Source: Dactylis glomerata (taxonomy: Eukaryota > Streptophyta > Magnoliopsida > Poales > Poaceae). From it: a stretch of 64,000 nt of DNA. The translations under genes were made by a program, and so were the position numbers. Position 1 is the stretch's first letter; the number at the start of each line of letters is the position of its first letter. Positions 22,527 through 34,398 of the stretch are shown here, piece after piece. The DNA lies in NCBI GenBank assembly GCA_007115705.1, contig QXEO01000334.1, forward strand, positions 3,221,166-3,285,165, read 5' to 3'. Under the pieces are notes generated by a model that worked only from the letters and a program-made list of their open reading frames with translations, made no database searches and had not been told where the DNA came from.

Positions 22527-22932
22527 CTGCAACGACGAAATGTGAAGAAAAAGAATTCAGTACGCGGGAAGAAAATTGGATCCCTTGAACGGAAATTAGG
22601 GGCTAAAAATTGATTGAGCAGCTGCAAGGATCAGCGAAGATCGAAATTATCCGATTTTACTGGGTTCTTTCCTTCGGCTGATTTTGCGAACAAAAAAGAG
22701 ATCCTTTCCCCATTTATTTTCAAGATCAAACCGACACAGGAGATCGGCACCGAAACTATACCCAAAATTCCTCTAATTTACTATAGCGCAATAAATTACG
22801 GAATCACAGAGAGAACAACAAAAAGGAAAGAAACAAATTCATCTAATCAGATCATGACCGCATCATCATCCTTGAAGCTAAGAACATGCATAAAATTAAC
22901 TGATGTAAATTGACAGATGGATGATTGGTTAC
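22527..22932 (-). other. Probable 5'-UTR intron of the CC-NBS-LRR gene
   Basis: Minus-strand donor CACAG/GTAACC (22,932) and acceptor CGTTGCAG ending at 22,527 bracket a T-rich stretch just upstream of the ATG. Inferred from splice motifs only. Confidence 0.35.
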
Positions 22933-23700
22933 CTGTGAAAGATGGGGAGGAGGAGGAGGAGGAGGAGGGAAGAGGAAGGTGGGAAGCCAAGGAGGGGGCG
23001 GCGACGGCGAGTGCCACCACCTGCCTCAATGGCCACCACCTTCCTCCCCTCCCAACTTTCCCAGCCAAATCAAATAATGCGGGCCTGTCCCTCTCTCCGG
23101 AAGCTTTCCCCCCTAATTTCTCCCCCAACCAGATCAGCTTCAACTCAGTCCTCCGATCCAGACAGCAAATGGGAACAACAACCTGGCACAGCTTCCTTTT
23201 TTCCCCACAAACCCCTAGAAAATTGATTTTCTGAAATGGATACTGTCAGGGGCATGGTTGGGATGAACACAGTGAGGATCTTGACCTTTGCAGGGCCATT
23301 GGATGGATTTTGGAGGAGTGTGTGGGGCAGGGGGTGAAGACGAGGGGTAGCAGAATTGGCCAGGCTATTTCTGTAATCAGGGTGTCTACGTAACAGCAAT
23401 GGACAGCAACATCTTGTGTGTTTCTGCTTGGATGATTGGCATGGCAAAAAACAAAAACATGTTTGAGAAACAAAAGGTTACTTTGGCATGAACAATGCAA
23501 ATAAAAACTTCTTCATTTTTAACCCTGGCATGAAAAATGCAAAAGAAATATACTTTACGATAAAACATGGAAACAGCAAGATTCTTCTTTTGTTACACCA
23601 CGTGAATAATTTTTATGTCAACGTCACATGCACCTGGCTAAATAGAACATTCAGCTGAAGAGACGATTCCATTGACGAGATCATGGATTTATTTATACAG
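22933..23700. other. NLR upstream region
   Basis: No coding region supported. A GGA-repeat tract lies at about 22,947-22,970. The open frames here are short and without recognisable similarity. Confidence 0.45.
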
Positions 23701-25254
23701 GCCTGCAGCGACTAAGCACGGCATGTCGGTCTAGGCTTTTAGTTTGTTTGTCTTGCATATATTAAAATAAAGTGGCTTATTAAATAACTGCATCATGGCA
23801 TGCATAGCACCAAATGAATTGCTTGAGGACAAGCAAATAGCTAAGCTTTGGGGGAGTTGATACGTCCAAAACGTATCTACTTTCCCGAACACTTTTGCTA
23901 TTGTTTCTCCTCTAATTTGTGTGTTTTGAATGCAACTAACACGGACTGACGCTGTTTTCAGCAGAATTGCTCTGGTGTCTCGTTTTTGTGCAGAAATTCA
24001 ACTTCCAGTAAAAATTCGGGAAAAATCACCAAAAATCATATTTCACCAGAAGACCCACGGAGCCAGAAGACCGGAGGGGGAAGTGGCTCGAGGAGCCGTC
24101 ACAAGGTGGTGGCGCGGCCCAGCCCTGGCCGCGCCACCCCTGTGTGAGGTGGCCCCAGGCCCCCTCTCGACCTCCTCTCTCGCGTACATATACCCCCTGA
24201 CGACTTAAGATCGGAGAGACGGCGTTTTTCCCAGATAGACTTCCGCTGCGCCGCCACCATCAGAAACCGCGATTCGGAACCAGAAACTCCGTTCTGGCAC
24301 CCTGCCGGGACGGGGATTCGGAGGAGATCTTCATCACCATCACCACCGACGCTCCTCCATCGACCATCCATGACTCCCCCATCCATGTGTGAGTAATTCC
24401 CCCGCTGTAGGTGAGGGGATGGTAGGGATTGGATGAGACTGTTCATGTAATTTGATATGAGACTGATAGGGCATAGTGCCTAGTATCTTTATTTAGTGCC
24501 TATGACATTGTTGCAACTTGTTGTGCTTAATGCTTGTCACTTTGGGCCCGAGTGCCATGATTTCAGATCTGAACATGTTATTATTTCTATGATGATACTT
24601 GTTGTTTATGGTCTTACCTACAAGTTGTATACACATATTGTTGTCCGGAACCCGAGGCCCCAAAGTGACAGAAATTGGGATAACCGGAGGGGATGGCTAT
24701 GATGTGAGGATCACATGTGTTCACCGAGTGCTAATGCTTTGCTCCGGTACTTTATTAAAAGAAATACCTTAATTACCAGTAGTTTCCCTTGAGGCCCTGC
24801 TGCAACAGGCTGGTAGGACAAAAGATGTCGTGCAAGTTTCTCCTTGTGAGCACGCACGACTATATACGGAACACATGCCTATGATTGTTTGTACTAGGAT
24901 GCTTTATCATTATTTATCTGCAATGCCCGTATCTCATTGATTTCATGAATTATCTTATCCATGCAACGCCCGTTATCCATCCCTATGCCTACAGTATTTG
25001 TTCCTACTGTTTACAACCGTTACTTCTACTACTGTTATTTTACTACTGCTGTTACTGTTTTCCTACTGTCACTGCTATAAAACTGTTGCTACTGATAAAC
25101 CGCTGCGAGTGAGACTGTTTCCAGGTGCAGGTGAATTGACAACTCATCTGTTAAGGCTTACATATATTCTTTGGCTCCCCTTGTGTCGAATCAATAAATT
25201 TGGGTAATACTTCCCTCGAAGACTATTGCGATCCCCTATACTTGTGGGTCATCA
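23701..25254 (+). mobile_element. 3' end of an Athila-like Ty3/gypsy element with its 3' LTR
   Basis: The LTR spans 23,858-25,254 (1,397 bp), starts TGATACGTCC and ends GGGTCATCA. It is preceded by the internal end typical of these Triticeae elements: GCTTGAGGACAAGCAAATAG, then the polypurine tract GCTTTGGGGGAGT. The rest of the internal region and the 5' LTR are missing, so no target duplication can be tested. A short homopyrimidine-like run (TACTACTG repeats) is at about 25,000-25,090. The left border is approximate. Confidence 0.75.
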
Positions 25255-25257
25255 GAC

Positions 25258-27951
25258 GTGTCTTTAAACTGTCAGGGTTGTCGGTTAGGCAAGCAGATTC
25301 AGCTTCCCTATCCTACCAGTGTGTCTGTATCTCAGCGACCTTTTGATTTAGTTCATTCTGATGTTTGGGGTCCGGCTCCTTTTGGTTCAAAAGGGGGTCA
25401 TCGCTACTATATTTTATTCATTGATGATTTCTCACGGTACACCTGGTTGTTTTTTATGCGCTCTCGCAGTGAGGTGCTTTCCATTTATCAGCGCTTTGCG
25501 GCCATGGTCTGCACTCAGTATTCCTCGCCCATTCGTGTGTTCCGTGCTGATTTTGCTGGTGAGTATATCTCTCAGCACCTGCGTGGTGTTCTTGCTGAGC
25601 AGGGCACCCTTGCTCAGTTTTCTTGTCCCGGTGTGCATGCTCAAAATGGTGTCGCCGAGCGTAAGCATCGTCATATTCTTGAGACCACCCGTGCTATGAT
25701 GATTGCTTCTTCTCTTTCGCCGCATTTCTGGGCTGAGGCTGTCGCTACATCGACTTACCTCATTAACATTCAGCCTTCTGCTGCCCTCCAGGGTGGCATC
25801 CCTCTCGAGCGTCTCTCTGGTGGTTCTCCAGACTACTCGACTCTTCGTTCGTTTGGTTGCGTTTGCTATGTTCTTCCCCCTCCTCGTGAACGCACCAAAC
25901 TGACCGCTCAGTCTGTTGAGTGTGTATTTCTCGGCTACAGTGATGAGCATAAGGGCTATTGCTGTTGGGACCCTGTTGGTCGTCGGATGCGCATCTCTCG
26001 TGACGTCACGTTTGATGAGACGCGTCCCTTCTACCCTCGCCCCACCTCTGGTACCTACCCGGTGGATGATATCTCATTTCTTCTGTTTCCTGATGCACCT
26101 CCTTCTGTCCCTATTGTCCCTCCTCCTGGACCTCGTTCTGATGCGCCCTCTTCGTCCCCGGCGCCATCCTCTTCGACTTCGTTGTCCTCCTCCCCACCTA
26201 GTTCTCCTCTTTCTGCTCCTCCGCCCACCTCACCGTTGTCTCCTTTTCCCTTTCATTATTCTCGTCGCACTCATGTTCCAGATCCTCCTCCCGATGTCCC
26301 TTCTTCTTCTTCTTCTTCTGATATGTCTTCTTCTTCTGACGAGCTTCCCTCTCCTCTTCCGGCGACTCGTCCACGTCGTGCTCCAGACCGTTACTCCCCT
26401 AGTCAGTACGGTCTCTCTGTTGTCTCCGAGCCGACTTCTTATCGGGATGCTGAGCGTCATCCTGAGTGGCAGCTTGCTATGGCTGAGGAGATTGCTGCGC
26501 TTGAGCGCACTGGCACCTGGGATCTTGTCTCTCCCCCTCCCGGTGTTCGTCCTATCACGTGTAAGTGGGTCTATAAAATTAAGACCCGCTCTGATGGATC
26601 TCTTGAGCGCTACAAAGCGCGTCTTGTGGCTCGTGGCTTTCAGCAGGAGCACGGCCGTGACTATGATGAGACTTTTGCCCCTGTGGCTCATATGACCACT
26701 GTGCGTACTCTTCTCGCTGTTGCTTCTGTTCGACACTGGTCTGTGTCTCAGCTTGATGTTCAGAACGCTTTTCTTAATGGCGAGTTGAGTGAGGAGGTTT
26801 ACATGCAGCCTCCTCCCGGGTATTCTGTCCCTGATGGGATGGTCTGTCGCCTTCGGCGTTCTCTTTATGGCCTGAAACAGGCCCCTCGTGCCTGGTTTGA
26901 GCGTTTTGCCTCTGTGGTGACTGCTGCTGGTTTCTCTCCCAGCGCTCATGATCCAGCGCTGTTCGTCCACACTTCTCCTCGTGGACGCACTCTTCTCCTA
27001 CTCTATGTGGATGATATGATCATTACTGGTGATGATCCTGAGTATATTGCCTTTGTTAAGGCTCGTCTTCGTGAGCAGTTTCTTATGATCGATCTTGGTC
27101 CTCTCCGCTATTTTCTTGGGATCGAGGTCTCTTCCACTTCTGATGGCTTTTCTATCTCTCAGGAAAAGTATATTCAGGATCTTCTTGCTCGTGCTGCTCT
27201 TGGGGATGAGCGCACTGTTGAGACTCCTATGGAGCTTAATGTTAAGCTTCATCCTACTGATGGTGATCCTCTTCCTGATCCGACGCGTTATCGCCATCTT
27301 GTTGGGAGTCTTGTTTATCTTGCTGTCACTCGTCCTGATATATCTTATCCTGTTCATATTCTGAGTCAGTTTGTCTCAGCTCCTACCACTGTCCACTATA
27401 GTCATCTCCTCCGTGTTCTTCGTTATCTTCGTGGCACGATTACTCGTCGCCTTTTCTTTCCTCGTTCCAGCTCTCTCTAGCTCCAGTGCTACTCGGATGC
27501 TACTTGGGCAAGTGATCCTTCGGATCGTCGTTCACTTTCTGCTTACTGTGTGTTTCTTGGTGGTTCGCTTGTTGCTTGGAAGACGAAGAAACAGGTTGCA
27601 GTTTCCCGTTCGAGTGTAGAGGCTGAGTTGCGAGCTATGGCCTTGTTGATTGCTGAGGTGACATGGTTACGGTGGTTGCTTGCAGATTTTGGGGTCTCTG
27701 TTACGACACCCACTCCACTTTTGTCTGACAGTACATGTGCTATCAGTATTGCACGTGATCCGGTCAAGCATGAGCTTACCAAGCATATTGGTGTTGATGC
27801 TTTTTATACACGTGCTCAGGTGCAGGCTCAGGTTGTTGCGCTTCAGTATGTGCCTTCAGATTTGCAGTTGGCGGATTTCTTTACAAAGGCACAAACTAGA
27901 GCGCAGCATGACTTCTTACTCTCCAAACTCAGTGTTGTGGATCCACCATGA
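25258..27951 (+). pseudogene. Copia pol: integrase, reverse transcriptase, RNase H (one nonsense codon)
   Basis: One frame runs from the truncated start to a stop at 27,949-27,951, interrupted only by TAG at 27,478-27,480 between reverse transcriptase and RNase H. Integrase shows the catalytic landmarks DVWGPAP, a FRADFAGEY block and NGVAERKHRHI. The linker is Ser/Pro-rich (about residues 275-375). Reverse transcriptase includes LDVQNAFLNGEL and YVDDMIITGDD. RNase H contains YSDATWA and KHELTKHIGVDAFY. The protein cannot work as a full polyprotein because its N terminus is gone and the stop splits the domains. Confidence 0.85.
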
Positions 27952-27964
27952 GTTTGAGGGGGGG

Positions 27965-28095
27965 TGTTAGATGTATATTTATATATGTGTATTTTCCCCA
28001 CCTGTTAGGGGGTTTCCTGCATATTCTCACCTGTACATGTAACTATATGTTGTGGCCTTTGGCCCCCAGGGAATACAACTTGTCTATTCCTAACA
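27965..28095 (+). repeat. 131-bp copia 3' LTR
   Basis: Starts TGTTAGATG and ends CCTAACA, giving a 6-bp terminal inverted repeat. It contains a TATATTTATATATG stretch. No 5' partner is present in the window to confirm the limits. Confidence 0.7.
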
Positions 28096-28189
28096 TGGTG
28101 GAGAGTAAAGGAGCCGTCTTGACCGACAAGAGAGACATTGTGCCCGTGCAGACATTGCAAGTTCTCAGTAAGCAGTTGCTCATAGGTTA

Positions 28190-28640
28190 GTATGATGATA
28201 ACCTCAAGAATTGTGTGGGCGCCAAACTCCATCTCAGCATGTCTGCCCAGATCTGCAATGCCTTCTCGGCATCAAACTTCCTGGCATTCAAGAACCTGCA
28301 GCATCACATATTCACAGGGTAAATTTCAGATCCAGGCATTTCACAACCCATCCAAACAGTACAGGACAATAATAACAAAGGATAACGGAAGGAAGGTAGT
28401 TTCCGTGAAGAGACCTTAGGATCATGTGGTAGTCGTCGTGCTTGTCGGGTAGGAGACCGTGGGCGGCAAGGAACTCGCGGAAGGAAGCGATGGCGCGCTC
28501 CTCCTCGGCGTCCCGAACGTCCTCGATGGAGATGGCCCGCCGACGATGCGAGCTGCAGACCTCGATGCTCCCGGCCTGGCCGACGTTGTTGCCCGCGCCG
28601 GCCTCGACCTCCGCGTCCGCCCGAGCGGCGCTTGCCTCCT
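28190..28640 (-). pseudogene. SEC14-like phosphatidylinositol transfer protein fragment
   Basis: On the minus strand, exon A (about 28,635-28,415) encodes SIEDVRDAEEERAIASFREF and then LLPDKHDDYHMIL. A GT-AG intron (28,414-28,296) follows. Exon B (28,295 to about 28,206) continues RFLNARKFDAEKALQIWADM and then, after a frameshift, EFGAHTILE. This is the CRAL-TRIO N-terminal region of plant SEC14-like proteins. The lipid-binding CRAL-TRIO core and the rest of the gene are absent, and a TGA at about 28,636 closes the upstream frame. Retention of an intron shows it derives from genomic DNA, not from an mRNA. It lies next to the copia LTR. Confidence 0.7.
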
Positions 28641-28925
28641 GTCACCACGGACGCATCTGGCCTGCTCTCTCCCCGAGTAGGAAGAGAGAAATTGGGTCCA
28701 TGGCGGCGGTTTCGATCACGCTATCCATTATATATGACGCAGTTAAAAAGAATGAACGGTCATATTCGCTGGAGGCAAAATCTACTGGTCTGTAAAATCT
28801 TGTTTTTGTGGAGGCCCCTAGACCCCCCACCGGTTAAAGGGTAGATTGTAAGAGATGTTTGTTAAATCAAAAAGTAAACATGTTTACATGGTAGAGATAC
28901 AGTACCTTCCAAACATACCCAGTAA
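28641..28925. other. Short spacer downstream of the BED-NLR
   Basis: No gene seen. It presumably includes the 3' UTR of the minus-strand NLR. Confidence 0.4.
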
Positions 28926-31900
28926 TCAGTTCACAAAGAGCCTATCAATTTTGACCCTTAGCTTGCCTGTTGCTAGCGACCTGCACTGTGCTGATAGCTC
29001 GTGGCTGCATACTTCAATCTCCAGCTCTTCCAGCGAAGGTGGGAGGCCCTTATTCGGCAACCCTGAGATGTCAAAACAATATTTTATCTTCAAGATCTTG
29101 AGGGAGGGGAGGCTGTGCAACCCCGCGGGGAGATCTAAGAGATTCAAACAAACAGAAAATTCGAGCTCTTGCAGGGACCCATGGAGCAGAAGTGCTCTCT
29201 CTTGCTCATCCGTTAGTCTCGCCTCTTTTGAATTATGAAGGATTAGGCTTCCGAGGCAGCTAAGGCCCATGCAGAATGACGTGGTAAGGAGAGACACCTC
29301 ACTGATACGAAGACTTTCCAAACTCTCCGCTGACGTGGCAAGGGAAGCCAAGACAGGGGAGTCGATTACATCCAACTCCCTGAGGTTCACGAGGGATCGC
29401 AAGCCCTCTAGTGCAGTGAGCAAGCTGCAATCGCTGATCTCCAAATATCTCATCGCCGTACATGAGTCGAGCTGTAGAGATTCCAAATCTTTGCTAGAAG
29501 TTACTTCTAATTTTTTGAGGTGGGTGATATTATCCACAAAACAGGGCCGCAGGGTTTCATGGGAATACTCGTTGATGGCAAGTTCTTCAAGTGATTGCGG
29601 AAGGAGCCATCTTCCGTACTCCTGTCCATCATTATGCACCAAAGACGAGAGCAGCTTGGGGCAGCCCCAAATTTCGAACTTCTCAAGGGAGGTAAATCGA
29701 GCGAGGTCTTTCCTACTCTTGTCAAATATTAGATTGGGACAACCATACATAGTTATCTTCTTAAGAGAGGAGGTTAGATTGAACGGAATGCGGCATAGTC
29801 CATCAGGATCTGAGGTTGTCACTGAATTGTATCCTGATGATGAAGCGTCCCAAGCTGACGTAAGATTTGACTGAATGTTCTTAATCTTATCATCTTCAAT
29901 CTTAAAACTTGAGGCAAAGTCACCTGCCCAGCATGTTCAGTCTCAAGTGTCACGTACCGAAGATTTGCAGGATATACCCAATTGCACAGGAAGGAACAGA
30001 AATCAGCGGATGTTGTAGACAAATGCAGCAGGCGCAAATTATGTGCCTTTTGGAATGCAGTCCGGAAGAATTCGGAGAAGCCATACTGCCCAATTAACAC
30101 CAACGACCTCAACTTTCCCACTGACCAAACATTATTTTGCAATATTTCTTCAAATTTCTCACGACGAGCCATAGAATCGCTTATTATAGACAAATGGCGT
30201 ACATTTGGAAACATTCTGTTGCATTTTAGACCATCAATAATTGCACACTCAGTCCTTGAAACTACTCTCGCAAAATCATGCATAAGATTATGCATAACAT
30301 AGTAACAGCCTGAAGGTGGTGTTTTTGTTAACTGCACAAAGAAGCCCAGGTTCACCAAGTCATCCAGATAGTCATGTCCGATTTCCTCCAATCTCCTGCT
30401 TGAATTGTTACATTTCACAAATCCCTGTGAAATCCAAATACGAACGAGCTTTTCCGCAAGAAATCTATAGTTGCCAGGGAATAAGGAACAATATGTGAAG
30501 CATTTCTGTAAATGGTAGGGTAGTCGATCATAGCAAAGCTTCAGAGCTGACATGATGCCTCCACTGAGTTTCAGGGACTTCCAATCTTCGTTCTTCAAAA
30601 TGCTACTCCAATGAGCAACAGTACGATGTTCGCTTAATATTTGGCCTGCTGTTTCTGCTGCTAATGGATTACCCTCTAACTTCTGGGCTATTTGCCGTCC
30701 TAAGTTGCTTAGACTTTCTTTCTTTTCATGGTTCACGTCACCAAATGCACGTGTTTCAAACAATAACCAGAAATCATCCTGTTTCAAAGCACCTAATATA
30801 ATAGGGCTTAAAGTTCCTCTCCTTTTTGCAAAACATGGTTTTCTAGTTGTCACAATTATCATATTGCCCCTCGCATTGTCAGAGTTAAAAGGAGCCAAAA
30901 GCTGCTTCCATTGATTATCGGTGATGCCATCCCAAACGTCATCTAAGATAAGTAGAACCCTCTTTGATTTGATACGACTCTGCAAGGTTTCCTGAAGCTT
31001 GGTGAAGTTGCATAGCCCTACATGTGTCTCTTGGGATACAGAAGCTAGCATCTCTTTCGTGAGTTCCATTGCATCAAAGCTGTTAGAAACCCAAACCCAT
31101 ACCATATAATCAAATTGATCTTTCACAGCAGGATAGTTGTACACAAGTTGAGCAACAGCTGTTTTCCCAACTCCTGCAATGCCAAGAATAGGCAAGACAG
31201 ATGCACCAGTAGCAAATCTTTCTTTTTCAATCAAATCTGTGATCTCCTTCAACTGAAAACTTCTCCCATACACACTGCCTTGAAGGGTGCCTGTTGTTCT
31301 TCGGCGTCGATGTGAGGTTGCACCCTGACTGTGATTCGAACTTGCAGCGAAATCTGGCCCAAGCAAACTGAGGACCCGACTCACACCTTCTCGGGAGCGG
31401 CCTAACTCAAGAGTTATATCCCGTATCATCTTGGAGATCTCATCCTTGTTCCACCCGTTTGTGTTAGCTGTTACGAGGTGTGTCAACTCCTCGTCTCTTC
31501 TTCTTTTTTTACTGGATATATTGCCAGCTGCAACAGGCGCAGGATTTGTAGTAGCATCAGCGATGCTGCTAAAAGAAAATAGATTGTGGATTTGGTGTGA
31601 GAACCTTGATACACCTTTAAGCAGATGTATAAATGACAATATTGAAAGTGTGCCGGTGCAGCAAGGCATAAATTCTTTCGGTACCTTAAAGGGTCATAAG
31701 GACAAGATTTGCTCTTGAGATGATTCTGCAGAACTCCAGTGCCCTGTTTGGTTGGGCAGTTGAGCTTTGTTTTGCAGTGTTTACATTCTGCTCTGACAGG
31801 CGCTCCGTTATTTTGATCGAATTCTAGGATTTCGAATTCCTTCCATAACTTTGACCGTAACTTGCCAACACTGGGGCGCTGTGCAGTAGCATTTCCTCTG

Positions 31901-32580
31901 GATCCCTCAACTAGCTGCGTTCCATGTCCATCGGTTTCACGAGGAACGGGCAGTGTGCCTGTACCATAAGAAAACGTCAAGGGCAAAAAAAATGGATCTA
32001 TCAATTAGCAGTTTTGCACAGACAGTTGGATCAATATGCATTACCACTTGCAGTTGGTACATCAGCATCCTCTATCGATCTATCAGCTTGCGATGCTCCA
32101 TGATGTACATCCATTTGGTGGGGATCATGCCCTGTGCCTGTACGAGAAGACGTGGACCGGACGGAAATTAGCACGTCCTCGCATGAGCAGAAAAACTGAA
32201 ACTCCTAGCTGATACTAGTAGCAAAACTTCGATAGATCTTCCATGCAAAATTATCTTAGATGTCTACTACACTTACCTCCTTGGTCCAGCTGCATGAGCC
32301 TCCAATAGTCGAGCTCGTCGACAGCGACGTCGGCGTCGTAGAGCAGCTCCTTGAGTTCAACGAGAGATTCAGCCAGTGGCTCGTTCCCGAGCGCCCTGCC
32401 CTTGATGACAGAGACCACCGTCTGGACTGCCCTGATTTCAGACTTGAGACCCTCCATTTCTCTGGTAAGACCAGCTTCGCGAACCCAGGGAGCCTGCTCG
32501 GTGGTCAGGGGGCTTGCGAGGATGGACTGCGCCAGCCACAGGATTGCCGGCTCGAGGGAAGTGTCTTCCGCCGGCTCCAT
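28926..32580 (-). pseudogene. CC-BED-NBS-LRR (Xa1-type) resistance gene, probably frameshifted
   Basis: Exons in order of translation: 32580-32277 (coiled coil, with KELLYDADVAVDELDYWR), 32137-32045, 31958-31685 (BED zinc finger: C191-X2-C194, H212, C218), 31568 to 28926 (NB-ARC and LRR). The first three junctions keep one frame. Motifs: P-loop GIAGVGKT (about 353-360), kinase-2 LLILDDVWD, RNBS-B MIIVTTR, GNPLA for GLPL, VMHNLMHDFA at the MHD position. At about 29,921-29,936 the frame shifts: the NB-ARC frame ends at 29,819, while the LRR continues in another frame that is open upstream to about 29,930. The only in-frame splice I could find would need a 53-nt intron, too short for a plant. 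The LRR is also much shorter than in Xa1-type proteins. Either a recent pseudogene or a sequence error. Confidence 0.82.
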
Positions 32581-34398
32581 CAGATCAGGCAGAAGAGCAG
32601 AACCAGATGAAGGAAAGCAAAATGCTCTGAATGGGGAATTGGGGATGGAAGTTTGCTCCGAGCAACGTATTGATTTGGGGAAACGCTCTCGATGACACGT
32701 GAGAACACGTTAGCTTGCATGCGCAGCCTTTTCAGCGGTGCTGTCTTGCTTTGCTAGCATGTGCACCCCTCCACTGCTTCCCCCAATTCAGTTTTGTTTA
32801 TTAGAGAAAGGACGAACGGGTTGTTGAACACGGAGTGTTTGTTGTTATAGCCAGCTTGCTGAAGCCTGCAGCGTTACATGTGCCACGTGGTCAAGTTGGC
32901 TGCTGCCTGCAAGCCCAAAGCCGTATGCATGTTAGCTTCGCTCAGCTTTGGACACGTTGGGTTTTCCTACAATGAAAATTTTATTGTTGAAATTGCTGAA
33001 TTTTTTTGTTGGAAGTGTTGATGATTACTGTTCAAAACATTTTCTGTAATATGTTGTAAATTGATTTCCTACAAGGTTGTCATGTTGAATTTTGCAAAAA
33101 AAGTTGAAATCACCGGTGATTACTGTTGTAATATAAGTGATTTTTTTTGGTATAAAGGTGTGGAATTTATGTTATAAACATATAATGAATTTGCTTTCAT
33201 CGTCTATGATTGTTGCTGTGAATTTTAAGTGCAATGCTACATTCTCGAATTGTTTTTGTCCATAGAGTCAGTTGTGTATTTAGTGAGACGAAGACATATG
33301 GTTTTTGTTGTTATCATTTGCGAATTTTATTGAAATCATTAGCGACTTTTGTTGTAAACTAAAATGCAGAAAAACAGTTCTTATTTAACCACTTTTGTAT
33401 AACATTATGTTCTCAAATTTTGTTGCAATTTTTTTTTGTAATAGTACATATTTTTTGTACGTGGGATTTTGTTGCAATAGCCTGTATGACACAAATCTGA
33501 CCTAGGGATGGCATTTATGCTGTAAATATTGGAAAGACCGAGGCTAAAGGGATAAACCTTCTCGTTTTAACTGGGGGAAGGTGGACTGCGGGTTGAGTTT
33601 CCTAAAGCCAAGGGGCTAAAATGCCCATTGATTTTTGGGCTTTTATCATCCCACCGATGCCTAGCGCTGCCCATTGATTTGTGGACACTTCACCTACCCG
33701 GCTTTGCTCCTAGTCACTCCCCCGCGAGCGATACCAAGGGCGACCAAACCCTAGTTCCCCGAGCCCTTCGCTCCCGTCGCCGCTGCCGGGAAAAGCCTGG
33801 GTGGTGCCGACGGTGGCGACCCTTCCTCTACCTAGCGCAGGCTCCTCCTAGGCGGGGTTGGTGGGCATGCGATGGTGCTCCATGGCAGATTCTTAGGCAC
33901 CGAGGCCTTGGCCTTGGGTGGTGAGGTGCCACCGGCTCAAGCGGCAAGCGGTGCATGCCAATACGATATGGCACCACGGCTGCATGGGCGGCGCTCATGG
34001 TGCGGGGCTGCTCTGGTGACCGACGACACCAGATCAAAAGGCTCCACTTCTTTCACCCTTCAATATGTCTCACCTCGCAGGCCTCGCTGCCGTTCCTTGG
34101 CTGGTGGAGGTGATGGTGGTTTAGGATTAGATTCCAAGAGAAATCCCCTACCGGTCTTAGCTTCGACGATGGTGACACCTGTGTGGTGCCGTTGCCATCT
34201 TGGTGGCGACTCAAGAGGTACTACATTGGGATTGTCGGGGGTGCATGGATGTTGATGTTTGATGTGGGTGGCGGTGCTATGATCCTCTGCTCTTCCCATT
34301 GGGTTGGTGACGATGCGCTTTGTCTTCTTGCTTGCACACTATGGGGAAATGGCTTATAGCCGCAATGTCACTGTTAACAAAAAAATAAAGATAGTCAC
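32581..34398. other. Spacer with AT-rich and GC-rich halves
   Basis: 32,581-33,600 is AT-rich, with recurring TTGTTG/TTGTTGCAAT words and no gene. 33,640-34,380 is GC-richer, reads as short frames on both strands (for example 33,872-34,255) and ends in an A-rich stretch (34,379-34,390). It may be a fragment of an unclassified transposable element; I cannot assign it. Confidence 0.4.

Larger units (their letters stand above)
25255..28095 (+). mobile_element. 5'-truncated Ty1/copia retrotransposon
   Basis: Begins abruptly at the end of the gypsy LTR, inside the GAG-pre-integrase zinc-binding region (CQGCRLGKQ). It contains integrase, reverse transcriptase and RNase H, then a purine tract (GAGTTTGAGGGGGG) and a very short LTR at 27,965-28,095 (131 bp, TGTTAG...CTAACA). 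The 5' LTR, gag and protease are absent. Confidence 0.85.

Noticed and set aside
22003..22613. ORFs opposite the start of the CC-NBS-LRR gene
   Set aside because: GC-rich shadow frames of the coiled-coil and NB-ARC coding strand.
23858..25254. Classifying the LTR at 23.9 kb as a solo LTR
   Set aside because: It is preceded by the internal end and polypurine tract of the element, so it is a 3' LTR of a truncated element, and no target duplication is visible.
25432..26970. 172-aa and 246-aa minus-strand ORFs across the copia pol
   Set aside because: Antisense shadows of a T-rich, stop-poor coding strand; composition is low-complexity and no domain is seen.
29819..29935. An intron to rescue the BED-NLR frame
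   Set aside because: The only phase-compatible pair of sites would give a 53-nt intron, below the usual plant minimum; the segment also reads as open coding sequence in the downstream frame.
33640..34380. A protein-coding gene in the GC-rich stretch
   Set aside because: Frames are short, conflicting and without known motifs; more likely a transposable element remnant.
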